Below, one piece after another: positions 15,793 through 24,170 of a DNA stretch of 64,000 nt. The first letter of the stretch is position 1. Every line of letters begins with the position of its first letter. The notes under the pieces were generated by a model. It had not been told where the DNA came from, did no database searches, and saw nothing but the letters and a program-made list of their open reading frames with translations. The stretch is from Armatimonadota bacterium (GTDB lineage Bacteria; Armatimonadota; Fimbriimonadia; Fimbriimonadales; Fimbriimonadaceae). Both the position numbers and the translations under genes were made by a program. The stretch covers positions 146,294 to 210,293 of the forward strand of contig JAFDWU010000005.1 of NCBI GenBank assembly GCA_018268315.1, given 5' to 3'.

Positions 15793-16591
15793 ACGGCGGG
15801 TTTGGAATGATCGCGACCGGGCGAGGCAGCTCGGCAAGCATCTGGGTCACCGTCTTGATGGTGTAGCCCTCTTGGTTTAGGTAATCCAGAATTGCCGGCA
15901 TTGCGGCAACGGTAATCGGGTTATCGTGGAGCAAGATGATCGCCCCTGGGTTGATCTGCTTGACGACTCGCTCTCGAATCACGTCCGGAGTCCCATCCTT
16001 GCCGGTGAAATCCTTCGCGCCGATATCCCATCCAATGGTCGTGTAGCCCTTCTTCTTGATGATCTCCATGATCGCCGGGGTGTACTGCATTCCCGGCGGC
16101 CGGAAGTAGGCCATCTTCACGCCGGCGGCGCGCTCGACGTTCAGCTCGCAATTCGTGATTTCCTTCTCAACCTGGTCCAGCCGCAACGTGGGAAGGCGAA
16201 GGTGGTCTTGGGTATGGTTGCCAACTTCGTGCCCCTCGTCAATCATTCGCTTCACAAGCTCGGGATGCTCCTTCACTCGCTGCCCAACCACGAAGAAGGT
16301 GACGTGGATGCCGCGCTCCTTGAGCAGGTCCAGTAGCTTGGTGGCAGATTGGGCGTGGGGACCGTCGTCGAACGTGAAGCAGACTTCCTTGACGCCGTGC
16401 GGCCCGCGCTTGAAGAAGCGATCATCGGGATTGTAGAGGTCTCGGCCAACGGCGCGGTCCGACCAATACTGGGGACTAATCGCATTGCGCAAGCCGTTCG
16501 TCTCGCGACGAAGCTTCATGACGCCAACGCAAAGCGCGGCAGTACCCAGTAGGATAATGGAACCTGTTTTCACCGTAAGGCGCAACGGCAT
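15740..16591 (-). CDS. Polysaccharide deacetylase (NodB homology, CE4)
   Basis: 283 residues with an N-terminal signal anchor (about 8-26) and a NodB domain. Motif 1 is TFDDGPH (base Asp75, metal Asp76), motif 2 NHTQDH (metal His126, His130), motif 3 YFRPPG (Arg164), motif 4 IGWDIGAKDF and motif 5 ILLHDN. All catalytic residues are present, so it should remove N-acetyl groups from peptidoglycan or an exopolysaccharide on the outside of the inner membrane. It starts 8 nt after the rpmE2 stop on the same strand, so it is likely co-transcribed with it. Its 3' end overlaps the opposite-strand 2H gene. Confidence 0.9.
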   Translation of the reverse strand: MPLRLTVKTGSIILLGTAALCVGVMKLRRETNGLRNAISPQYWSDRAVGRDLYNPDDRFFKRGPHGVKEVCFTFDDGPHAQSATKLLDLLKERGIHVTFFVVGQRVKEHPELVKRMIDEGHEVGNHTQDHLRLPTLRLDQVEKEITNCELNVERAAGVKMAYFRPPGMQYTPAIMEIIKKKGYTTIGWDIGAKDFTGKDGTPDVIRERVVKQINPGAIILLHDNPITVAAMPAILDYLNQEGYTIKTVTQMLAELPRPVAIIPNPPFKLAEKSGSGKPLPPRH

Positions 16592-16599
16592 GGCCGGTC

Positions 16600-16860
16600 T
16601 TACTTGGCGCGATCTTGCTGGTTCATCTGATTACCGTAGCGTCGCATAAACTTCTCGACGCGGCCGGCGGTATCAACCAACTTCTTCTGGCCAGTGTAAA
16701 ACGGGTGGGAGAAAGCGCTGATATCCACGTTGATCACGTAGTGCTCAATGCCGTCGATCACTCGCGTAGAGTTGCTCTTGGACGTCGAGACGCCCGTCCA
16801 CTCATTGGAGCCGTCAACGTACAGGACCGGGAACACTTTCGGATGGATATCTGCCTTCAT
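16600..16860 (-). CDS. rpmE2: 50S ribosomal protein L31, type B (zinc-free)
   Basis: 86 residues, type B L31: opens MKADIHPKVFPVLYVDGS, and holds the HPFYTGQKKLVDTAGRVEKF core. The CxxC zinc ligands of type A L31 are absent, and the FPV/insert layout is that of the cysteine-free form, often used under zinc limitation where both forms exist. Only this copy is visible here. A promoter lies a few bases upstream and no Shine-Dalgarno is evident. The deacetylase gene follows after 8 nt. Confidence 0.93.
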   Translation of the reverse strand: MKADIHPKVFPVLYVDGSNEWTGVSTSKSNSTRVIDGIEHYVINVDISAFSHPFYTGQKKLVDTAGRVEKFMRRYGNQMNQQDRAK

Positions 16861-16864
16861 AGCG

Positions 16865-16901
16865 AAAAACCATTATGACAGATTCCTTATAAGTCGGTCA
16901 A
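16865..16901 (-). promoter_or_regulatory. Sigma-70-like promoter of rpmE2
   Basis: On the minus strand TTGACC (16901-16896) is followed after 18 nt by CATAAT (16877-16872). The transcript would start near 16865, only about 5 nt before the ATG at 16860. There is no Shine-Dalgarno in that short space, so the mRNA would be leaderless or nearly so. Confidence 0.5.
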
Positions 16902-16930
16902 CCTAGCCTCGCGGTAACCTATTTTCGCCC

Positions 16931-17437
16931 ATGATCCTTTCCACTTCACGCCTGATCCTGCGCGAGTTCACCTCAGCCGACGCGGAGGCGATGATGGGCG
17001 TCTTCGGCGACGCCGAGGTCATGCGCTTTAGCTCAGGCACGCGAGACCTCGTTTGGGTTAACGAGTGGATTGAAAAGCAGAACTTGCGCCAAACAGAAAG
17101 AGGCTACTCGCTTTGGGCGGTTGTCACGAAGGATTCGCAGGAGTTGCTTGGCTTCTGCGGCCTGACCTACTTTCCCGATATCCTTGGCACGCCTGAAATC
17201 GAGGTTGGATATCGCCTTATGCAAAAGCATTGGGGAAAGGGATTCGCCACCGAGGCGGCGCTCGCGGTTCGGGATTATGCCCGCGAGCAACTTGAGCTTA
17301 AGAGACTCATCGCGATCATCGACCCGGGCAACACGGCCTCACTGAACGTTGCCGCCAAGTTGGGAATGAGCTATGAGAAGCAATTCTCATTCCCGCACTA
17401 CGACCATCCCGACCATATTTACGCGATGGCGCTTTGA
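16931..17437 (+). CDS. GNAT N-acetyltransferase, RimJ/RimL type
   Basis: 168 residues, one GNAT domain. It opens STSRLILREFTSADAEAM as RimJ/RimL-type proteins do. The beta-4/alpha-3 acetyl-CoA pyrophosphate loop reads QKHWGKGFATEAAL (Q-x-x-G-x-G/A pattern), and a late IAIIDPGNTASLNVAAKLG strand-helix is typical. It transfers acetyl groups to an amine; protein N-terminus or small molecule cannot be decided. It lies upstream of hrcA with 45 nt between and divergent from rpmE2. Confidence 0.88.
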   Translation: MILSTSRLILREFTSADAEAMMGVFGDAEVMRFSSGTRDLVWVNEWIEKQNLRQTERGYSLWAVVTKDSQELLGFCGLTYFPDILGTPEIEVGYRLMQKHWGKGFATEAALAVRDYAREQLELKRLIAIIDPGNTASLNVAAKLGMSYEKQFSFPHYDHPDHIYAMAL

Positions 17438-17482
17438 ATCCGCATTGGTACAATCTAGGTTAGAGAACCGTAGGAACAAAGG

Positions 17483-18505
17483 ATGCTTGATGCGCGCCAG
17501 CAAACAATTTTAGGAGCGGTGATTGCCGAATACGTCGCCTCCGCGGAACCGGTGGCGAGCGAGCTCATCACGCAGAAGTATTCACTCGGCGTGAAGTCGG
17601 CGACCATCCGCAACGAACTGAGCTATCTATCCGAGCTTGGTTACCTAGAGCAGCCCCACTTAAGCGCGGGACGCATTCCCAGCGACCAGGGCTACCGCTT
17701 CTTCGTGGACTGGCTCCTGCGTCCGCAGGAGATCGATGCCGGCACCCGATCCAAGATTCGCCAGAGCGGCTCCGATGGCGAAGCGGCCTTAAGCTTGCTG
17801 CGCGATACTGCTCGCTCAATCAGTCGTGCCTCGCACCTCATGGCGGTGGCGACTCTTTACCGCGATGCCCTCGTAACCGTGCGCACCGCCCTTGTGAGTG
17901 GCCTTAGCGCCAAGCAGGCGCTGCTGGTGCTGGCTCTCAGCAACGGCCACATCGAGAACCGCGTGATCGAATGCCCGGAAGGCCTCTCGCTGGACAACTA
18001 TGGCGAGGCAAACGAAATTCTGAATCGAACGCTTGCTTCGGTTCCCTTACGATCGATTTCTCGCATGCGCGCGCCGGGGGCCAGCAACTCCCAGACCGAG
18101 AATCTTCTCGCCACCCTTTGGGGGCCGATCAAAGCGGTTTCGCGCGATCTCACCCGAGGTCGGGTTATCGCCGAGGGCGCGGAGTTCATGATCGCTCAGC
18201 CAGAGTTCCGAAAGGATGTGGCAAGCCTAACCAGCTTCCTAGAGTGGTTCTCAGGCAGCGACGAGCTTTACGAGGCGCTAGCCACCCAAGGCGATGGCGC
18301 GCAGACCGTCACCATTGGCCGAGAGAACCGCCACGAGCGGATGCAGACCCTTAGCCTGGTGAAAGGCGTGTTCAATGTGTGCGAGGTTGAGGCGGGAGTC
18401 ATCGCCCTGCTTGGTCCCACGCGAATGCGCTATGAGGTCGCGGTGCCGATGGTGAAGTACACGGCGTCCGTGCTCACCCACACGCTTACCCGGCTGCTAA
18501 GCTAG
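17483..18505 (+). CDS. hrcA: Heat-inducible transcription repressor HrcA
   Basis: 340 residues, full length for HrcA. The N-terminal winged helix (AEYVASAEPVASELI, then SATIRNELSYLSELGYL) reads CIRCE operators in other bacteria, and is followed by SAGRIPSDQGYRFFVDWLL and the GAF-like effector region ending GVIALLGPTRMRYEVAVP. It keeps chaperone genes off and is itself folded by GroEL. Here it has no grpE, dnaK or dnaJ beside it, and no complete CIRCE sequence is visible in the window. AAAGG lies 1-5 nt before the ATG. Its end overlaps the convergent TPR gene by 20 nt. Confidence 0.93.
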   Translation: MLDARQQTILGAVIAEYVASAEPVASELITQKYSLGVKSATIRNELSYLSELGYLEQPHLSAGRIPSDQGYRFFVDWLLRPQEIDAGTRSKIRQSGSDGEAALSLLRDTARSISRASHLMAVATLYRDALVTVRTALVSGLSAKQALLVLALSNGHIENRVIECPEGLSLDNYGEANEILNRTLASVPLRSISRMRAPGASNSQTENLLATLWGPIKAVSRDLTRGRVIAEGAEFMIAQPEFRKDVASLTSFLEWFSGSDELYEALATQGDGAQTVTIGRENRHERMQTLSLVKGVFNVCEVEAGVIALLGPTRMRYEVAVPMVKYTASVLTHTLTRLLS

Positions 18506-19313
18506 CAAGCTTCGCCTGCCTTTCAGGCGGGAATTCGTCGTAGGGGTCAGCCTCCATCGCATTCAGCGCACGCGCTGCGTGGTCCTTCGCCTTGCTGTTT
18601 TCGCCCTTAATCTCGTAAAGCAGCGCAAGCTCTTCGTTGCCGTAGGTTGAGTCTGGGTCCTGCTCGAAGTGCCTCAGGTGGATGGCGAACGCCTCTTCAT
18701 TGCGACCCAGTTCGCGCAGGATCCTTGCCACGCACCATTCGGCGATTCTGATCTGTTCTGGGTTGCCTTGCTCGTGCCTTGCTTGAAGGGCTTTGTTGAA
18801 GGCTTCCAACGCTTCCACAAGCGCGCCACGGTCGAACAGCGACCATCCGAGATTGTTATTTAGGCTTCCTAACCATTTTCTCGCGCGAGGGTCATTTGAT
18901 GCTTCCGCCCGTTCAATAGCAACCCGATTCCAATGCTCTGACTTGGCGGGATCATCGGCCAGAGCCACCATGTGAAGGGCGTCAATTTCGAATCCTCCCT
19001 CACCAAGCCTTGCCGATAGTTCGGCTGCCTCATGAAACAGGGGCAAGCCCTTTTCTGGGTTGCCCGAAGAACGAAAGACTCGCCCCTGCTCCAGCAGTAG
19101 CCGAGCCCTCGCTACGCTATCACCTTGCGGGAGGCTTCGTGAAACCTCGTCAAGCACAACCTGCGCTTCTTCAAAGCGCTTCTGAAGCGTGAGGCTTCGG
19201 GCTAGCTGCGTTTTTGTTTGGGCCTCATCGAAGCTGCCAGCGGCCAGCGCCTCTCGAAATCGTTTCTCGCTTGCGGCGGGGTCCCCAAAATCCCAAAGGT
19301 CGTCCAGATTCAC
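18486..19313 (-). CDS. Tetratricopeptide repeat protein
   Basis: 275 residues, nearly all helical, with TPR-like pairs throughout (FEEAQVVLDEVSRSLPQGD, LVEALEAFNKALQARHEQG, NEEAFAIHLRHFEQDPDS, NSKAKDHAARALNAMEAD). No signal peptide, so it is probably a cytosolic scaffold or adaptor. It is divergent from recJ with about 45 nt between starts and convergent with hrcA, sharing 20 nt of 3' end. No partner can be named. Confidence 0.82.
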   Translation of the reverse strand: MNLDDLWDFGDPAASEKRFREALAAGSFDEAQTKTQLARSLTLQKRFEEAQVVLDEVSRSLPQGDSVARARLLLEQGRVFRSSGNPEKGLPLFHEAAELSARLGEGGFEIDALHMVALADDPAKSEHWNRVAIERAEASNDPRARKWLGSLNNNLGWSLFDRGALVEALEAFNKALQARHEQGNPEQIRIAEWCVARILRELGRNEEAFAIHLRHFEQDPDSTYGNEELALLYEIKGENSKAKDHAARALNAMEADPYDEFPPERQAKLASLAAG

Positions 19314-19358
19314 AAGCGAAGATTACCGAACGCGCAGGTCGTCTTATGGATACACTAC

Positions 19359-21086
19359 ATGAGTCCCATGATCACGACCGTCAATCCCGCACATTGGGTC
19401 GCCCCCGGGCGCAACGCCAGCGAAGAAGCCCGACTCAGCTCTGAACTTGGGATAACGCCGCTACTCGCCTCGGTGCTGAACGCTAGGGGAATGACGGATG
19501 CCGCTTTCATAAGGGAGTTCCTCAATCCAAACCTGGACAGCCTGCACAAGCCGCAACTCTTGCCGGATTACGAATTGGCGAAGGCGGAAATCCTTCGCGC
19601 ACGCGACACCAAGGAATTGATCTTCGTTCATGGCGACTACGATGTTGACGGCATCACTAGTGCAAGCATCCTGGACCGCTTTCTTAAGAACATCGGCTGC
19701 AACGTTTACGCTCACGTGCCGCATCGAATGAAGGAGGGCTACGGCGTCCATCACAGCGCCGTTCAGCGCGCCGCCGACATGGGCGCCAAGCTTTTCATCA
19801 CGTGCGACTGTGGAACCGGCGCGATCGAGCAGGTAAAGATGGCCCACGAGCTGGGCATGCGGGTGGTGGTGACGGATCACCACTCAATCGGAGACACCTT
19901 GCCGGAAGCAGAGGCGGTGATCAATCCTCACCGGGAAGACAGCCGATATCCCTTCAATGAGCTAAGCGGGGCGGGTGTAGTCTTCAAGCTGTGCGCGGGC
20001 TTGGCCGAGGACCTTGGCATGCCGGTCGACAAGTATTACCACCACTTTCTCGATCTCGCTGCCCTCGGCACGATTGCGGACGTGATGCCCTTGATCGATG
20101 AGAACCGCATCATCGCCAAGCACGGCCTGAACCGGCTTTCCTCCACCCAGAAGGCAGGGTTGCTCGCCCTGAAAGAAGTGGCCGAATGCCCAGATGTGAT
20201 CAACGTCTATCAGGTCGGCTTCGTCCTTGCCCCGCGCCTAAACGCTACCGGTCGCATTGATGATGCGGCAATCGCTCTTCAGCTTCTTCGCTCTAAGGAC
20301 ATCGAGGAAGCCCGCAAGCTGGCAAAGGTTATCGACTCGCACAACACCTCGAGAAGAGAGAGCCAGGAGCTGATGATCGAGAGCGCCAAGCAACAGGTGC
20401 TCGACACCGGTCAGCACGAGAAGAACGTAATCGTGGTGCATGGCGAGGGCTGGCATCCCGGCATTGTGGGGATTGTTGCTGGTCGGCTCGTAGAGACCTT
20501 CTACCGACCGACCTTCGTGTTCTCTACCGATGCCGCTCTTGGGGTTGCGAAAGGCTCGGCGAGGTCTATTGAGAAGTTCAATCTCGCTGATTCAATCAAC
20601 AAATTCCGCCCCCTACTCATCTCGGGTGGAGGCCACGCGATGGCAGCCGGTTGCAGCTTGCCAATGGCCGTAATTGACGAGTTCAGAGCAGGACTCGATG
20701 AGTACGCAGGCAGCTTCCTGAAACCCGAAGACTTCTATCTCACCCGCCAGGCCGACGCAGAAGTCAGCCTCGACGAACTAACCCTGGATGCCGTTGCCGA
20801 ACTGGAGCTACTCAGTCCTACTGGCCCCTCCAATCCCGGGCCATCATTCTTCTCCGGACCGCTCGATGTCGTCGGCATCAAGCGCACGCGCAAGCCAAGC
20901 ATCGTGCATCTCAGCGTGAGAGAACAAAGCGGACGGATGATGAAGGCGGTCACTTTCACGGCGGGAGAATCCATCGAAGAATCCATCGTTGGCACGCGCC
21001 TTCAACTATTCTTTGAGCCAACCATCAACGAGTTCAACGGCCGCACAAACGTTGAACTCAGAATCAAGGATATGCGCCCGGCATAA
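19359..21086 (+). CDS. recJ: Single-stranded-DNA-specific exonuclease RecJ
   Basis: 575 residues from the ATG at 19359 (MSPMITTVNPAHW). DHH-phosphoesterase motifs are complete: HGDYDVDG (Asp93, Asp95, Asp97), TCDCGTG (Asp150), TDHHSIGD (Asp173, His174, His175), then LAALGTIADVMPL, and the DHHA1 motif SGGGHAMAAG that grips DNA. A C-terminal OB-like domain follows. RecJ degrades 5'-ended single strands in recombination and mismatch repair. Longer in-frame starts lie within the opposite TPR gene and are rejected. No Shine-Dalgarno is evident. Confidence 0.93.
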   Translation: MSPMITTVNPAHWVAPGRNASEEARLSSELGITPLLASVLNARGMTDAAFIREFLNPNLDSLHKPQLLPDYELAKAEILRARDTKELIFVHGDYDVDGITSASILDRFLKNIGCNVYAHVPHRMKEGYGVHHSAVQRAADMGAKLFITCDCGTGAIEQVKMAHELGMRVVVTDHHSIGDTLPEAEAVINPHREDSRYPFNELSGAGVVFKLCAGLAEDLGMPVDKYYHHFLDLAALGTIADVMPLIDENRIIAKHGLNRLSSTQKAGLLALKEVAECPDVINVYQVGFVLAPRLNATGRIDDAAIALQLLRSKDIEEARKLAKVIDSHNTSRRESQELMIESAKQQVLDTGQHEKNVIVVHGEGWHPGIVGIVAGRLVETFYRPTFVFSTDAALGVAKGSARSIEKFNLADSINKFRPLLISGGGHAMAAGCSLPMAVIDEFRAGLDEYAGSFLKPEDFYLTRQADAEVSLDELTLDAVAELELLSPTGPSNPGPSFFSGPLDVVGIKRTRKPSIVHLSVREQSGRMMKAVTFTAGESIEESIVGTRLQLFFEPTINEFNGRTNVELRIKDMRPA

Positions 21087-21093
21087 ACAAGAA

Positions 21094-21116
21094 AGGCCCG
21101 CCAAAGCAGGGCTTCT
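21094..21116. terminator. Possible bidirectional terminator between recJ and the Spy-like gene
   Basis: GCCC (21097-21100) and GGGC (21110-21113), flanked by AA and TT, form a short stem between the two convergent genes, with TTCTT after it on the plus strand. The stem is short, so this is a weak call resting mostly on position. Confidence 0.3.
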
Positions 21117-21134
21117 TGAATTCAAGCGAAAGAG

Positions 21135-21821
21135 TTAGCGGACGCCGCCGGGGCCGCGCTGCTCCTCTTCCTTAAAAGTGAACGGCTTGCCGCCCATGTC
21201 CGACAGCTTCTTCTTCTGCTCGGCGGTCATGATCTTGCCAAGCTCGGTATCAAGAATCTTATCGTTCTTGCGCATGGTGTTCTGCATTTCTTCGCGGTCG
21301 ATCTCCTGATTGCGCATTCGCTCCATCAGCTCCTGCATCGCTTCGCGCTGCTTGGTCATCAGGGTCTTGACTTTCGACTTTTGGTCGTCCGTCATTCCCA
21401 GAGTCTTCTGCGTTTCTTCGTCAGCGATCGCGCGATTGCCTTGACGCTGGATAACGAGTTCCTTAAGGCGCGCATACTGCTCAGTGCTGATGATCTCCTT
21501 CAGGCGATCATCGGCTTCCTTCATCATCTCGCGGAACACACCCTGCATCTTCTCAGGATCGGGGCGCTCACCGCCGCTGTTAGCCATCATCTCCTGCATC
21601 TTGTCTCGGCCCTTCTGCATCATTTCCGTGCGCAGGTCCTTAATGCGGGTCTTCTGATCATCGGTCAGCTTAAGCTCCTCAGCCACGTCATCGCGAGAAG
21701 CAAGCATGGAAGGGCTCGCCATGCCTCTTCCTCCGCCCATCATCATTCGCTGACCGAAAGCGCTACCGGAAAAGACCGCGCCAAAGATCGACACTGCAAG
21801 TATCAGTTTTGTAAGTTTCAT
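21135..21821 (-). CDS. Spy/CpxP-like periplasmic protein (LTxxQ repeats)
   Basis: 228 residues with a signal peptide (about 1-23, ending SAFG-Q), a Met/Gly-rich stretch (RMMMGGGRGM) and then a long helical body rich in Met, Lys and Glu. Motifs LKLTDDQKTRIKDL, GMTDDQKSKVKTL and IMTAEQKKKL are LTxxQ-type repeats as in Spy/CpxP, which chaperone or monitor periplasmic proteins. It starts directly after the secretin stop with AAGGAG upstream, so it is the last gene of the secretion operon. A chaperone role for secreted or pilin subunits is inferred. Confidence 0.8.
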   Translation of the reverse strand: MKLTKLILAVSIFGAVFSGSAFGQRMMMGGGRGMASPSMLASRDDVAEELKLTDDQKTRIKDLRTEMMQKGRDKMQEMMANSGGERPDPEKMQGVFREMMKEADDRLKEIISTEQYARLKELVIQRQGNRAIADEETQKTLGMTDDQKSKVKTLMTKQREAMQELMERMRNQEIDREEMQNTMRKNDKILDTELGKIMTAEQKKKLSDMGGKPFTFKEEEQRGPGGVR

Positions 21822-24170
21822 TTATTGATCTCCTTTATCTGAGGACTTGCCGCCGCCTTTCATTCCGGCCTTGCGGATATCCTCCAATTTCTTTGCAAGC
21901 TGAGAGCTTAGGCCGCTTTCAAGCTGATCTCTCAACTTGCGGCCATCCTCAGTTGTGCGAACAATGTGAGGCGTGAGAAGCACCATCAACTCAGTTTTCT
22001 GCTTCGTTTTGTCCGAGCTTTGGAACAGCTTCCCGAGAATCGGAATGTCGCCCAATATCGGAATCTTGTTCGTCGTGGTGCTAACCGTACTGCGCATGAT
22101 GCCGCCCAGGATGATGGTTTCGCCATCGAGCACCGAGATTGTCGTATCCGCTTCACGCTTCAAAACGATCGGGGCGTTGAACGAGGAATAACCCTGAAGG
22201 TCATCCGCAGTCTGGGTGATATCCAGCGTGACGTAACCGTTTGCGGTGATGCGAGGGGTAACGCTGAGCACGATGCCTACATCGAGATATCCGTAGTTGT
22301 AGGTGATGGCGCCGCTGGTATCCGTCCTGGAGCTTTGCAGGTATGGGATGCTCTGGCTTACGTTGATCGTCGCCAGCTGGTTATTGCTGGTTGCAATCCT
22401 CGGGGTAGACAGAATGTCGAAGTTCTGATCGCTCTGGAGGGCATTGATAAACGCTCCCAGATTGCCGGTGCTCAGGCTGTACTTGAAGCCTTGCGGGTTC
22501 GACGCCTGGTTTCCAAAGTTCTGATTCAGCACGCCGGTTGCGCCGTTATGCCCGAACGCCTTGTTCTGAACAAGATTCCACTCGACGCCTAGCTTCTGCT
22601 CACTGGTGAGCGAGGCTTCCACGATAATGGTTTCGATCAAAACCTGCTCGGGCGTATGGTCGAGCTGTTCCAGTATCTTGCGAACGACGTCCGCCGCATC
22701 GGGGTCAGAAACGATGATGAGGCTATTCGTGTTGAGATCGGGAATAACGGTGATGCGCCCGGTTAGGTCGCGCACGTTCACCACCTGGCCGGAAGCATCT
22801 CGATTCACGTTTGTTGGCGTGCTTTGAGTGTTTCGGTTCTGATTGAACTGCCCGAAGAACCCCTGGCTTACGGCTACCGAGGTCAGCAAGTCGCCATTAT
22901 CCCGGGAAGGATCTTGCAAGCTCACATCGAGGGTGCCGTTTTGCGGAGCGATGTTCTGCCCACCAAGATTTGATCGAGGCGTCGAGTTCAGGGTGGTTCC
23001 CGAAGTCGTGGTCTGCCGAGTCTGGTTGGTTCGGTTCAGGAAGCTGTTGAAGTTCACGTTGGAGCCGGTTCGGGCGCCAAACGTTTGGTTCAGAAGCGTG
23101 GCGATCTGATCCGCCCTTGTATTGGCAAGCGGATATACGAACGTCGTGTTCTCAACCTTCACCGGTTTGTCGAGTTCTTCGACGACCTGCTTGACGATCT
23201 TGTGCAGATCATCAGTAGTGGTCACGGTGACCGTATTGGAGCGATCTTCCGGCACAACCCGGGTTTGGTTGTTATTGTTGCCGCCGAAGAGGGCTGCAAA
23301 GAAGCCGCCGCCCTGAGGCTGCTGAGTGGTTGCTCCGCGGCCAGATGGCTGGTTGGTCTGCAGCACGTTCTGAAGAACAGTCGATACGCTTGACGCCTGG
23401 GCGTATTTGAGCGTGTAAACCGTCGTTTGCATCGCGCTCGTATCCGGCTTCTTGTCAATCTTGCGGATGAAGTCGCCAATCTCCAACTGCTCAGAAGGGG
23501 TTGCGTTCACGATCAGCGAATTGCTGAAATCATCCGACGAAGCCCTTACCGGGAGCTTGCCGCTGGTGTTCGTGTTGTTCTGCTGAGATGCCAGAAGCCG
23601 CGCGGCGAACCCACCGGGCCCTCCGCCAAAGGGAAACCCGCCCGTTGATGGAGTGGAGCTATTAAAAACGTCGTTGACAATCTTGGCCATCGCGCTGGCC
23701 GAGGCAAACTTGATGGGATAGACCCTGAGTTCCTGCTTGTTGTCCCCTCCACCGCCGAAAGGACTGCCTCCGGCACCGCCCATTAAGGCGGCAATGTTCA
23801 TACCACCCGCGCCACCTTTCGGTTTGATGACAAGCAAGTTGCCCTGCTTTACCAGCTGGAAATTCCTCAGATCAAGGGTGGTACGCAGAACTTCAAACGC
23901 TTCGTCGAGAGGCAAAGGCTTAGCGCTGGTAATCGTAAAGGGTCCCGTGAGGGTTGGGTCTTTGACGATCGTGATTCCAGACGATTTCTGGAAGAGCGAC
24001 AAGACCATATCCACGTTCGCATTGCGAAAGTCCAGCTTGATCTTCGTCTTCGGCAGCTTGAAGCTTGCCCATGGCGCTGAGCTCTTGGCCGCTGCCGCGC
24101 CAGTGTCAAATTGGGCGAGAGCCACAACGGGCAGTAACGCCAAAAGCACAAATACATTTCTTGATTTCAT
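21822..24170 (-). CDS. gspD: Type II secretion / type IV pilus secretin
   Basis: 782 residues with a signal peptide (about 1-19). An N0-like segment follows (KIKLDFRNANVDMVLSLFQK), then N1/N2/N3 domains (YPIKFASASAMAKIVNDVF, YTLKYAQASSVSTVLQNVL, YPLANTRADQIATLLNQTF), and a C-terminal secretin barrel with VLIETIIVEASL, ILSTPRIATSNN and VPILGDIPILGKLFQS. It forms the outer membrane gate, a multimeric ring. The linkers between N domains are unusually long and rich in Asn, Gln, Thr and Gly. It abuts the GspC-like gene with no gap. Confidence 0.93.
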   Translation of the reverse strand: MKSRNVFVLLALLPVVALAQFDTGAAAAKSSAPWASFKLPKTKIKLDFRNANVDMVLSLFQKSSGITIVKDPTLTGPFTITSAKPLPLDEAFEVLRTTLDLRNFQLVKQGNLLVIKPKGGAGGMNIAALMGGAGGSPFGGGGDNKQELRVYPIKFASASAMAKIVNDVFNSSTPSTGGFPFGGGPGGFAARLLASQQNNTNTSGKLPVRASSDDFSNSLIVNATPSEQLEIGDFIRKIDKKPDTSAMQTTVYTLKYAQASSVSTVLQNVLQTNQPSGRGATTQQPQGGGFFAALFGGNNNNQTRVVPEDRSNTVTVTTTDDLHKIVKQVVEELDKPVKVENTTFVYPLANTRADQIATLLNQTFGARTGSNVNFNSFLNRTNQTRQTTTSGTTLNSTPRSNLGGQNIAPQNGTLDVSLQDPSRDNGDLLTSVAVSQGFFGQFNQNRNTQSTPTNVNRDASGQVVNVRDLTGRITVIPDLNTNSLIIVSDPDAADVVRKILEQLDHTPEQVLIETIIVEASLTSEQKLGVEWNLVQNKAFGHNGATGVLNQNFGNQASNPQGFKYSLSTGNLGAFINALQSDQNFDILSTPRIATSNNQLATINVSQSIPYLQSSRTDTSGAITYNYGYLDVGIVLSVTPRITANGYVTLDITQTADDLQGYSSFNAPIVLKREADTTISVLDGETIILGGIMRSTVSTTTNKIPILGDIPILGKLFQSSDKTKQKTELMVLLTPHIVRTTEDGRKLRDQLESGLSSQLAKKLEDIRKAGMKGGGKSSDKGDQ

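Noticed and set aside
18486..18505. A frameshift at the hrcA/TPR convergent overlap
   Set aside because: Both C-termini are complete for their families; the 20-nt overlap is simple gene packing.
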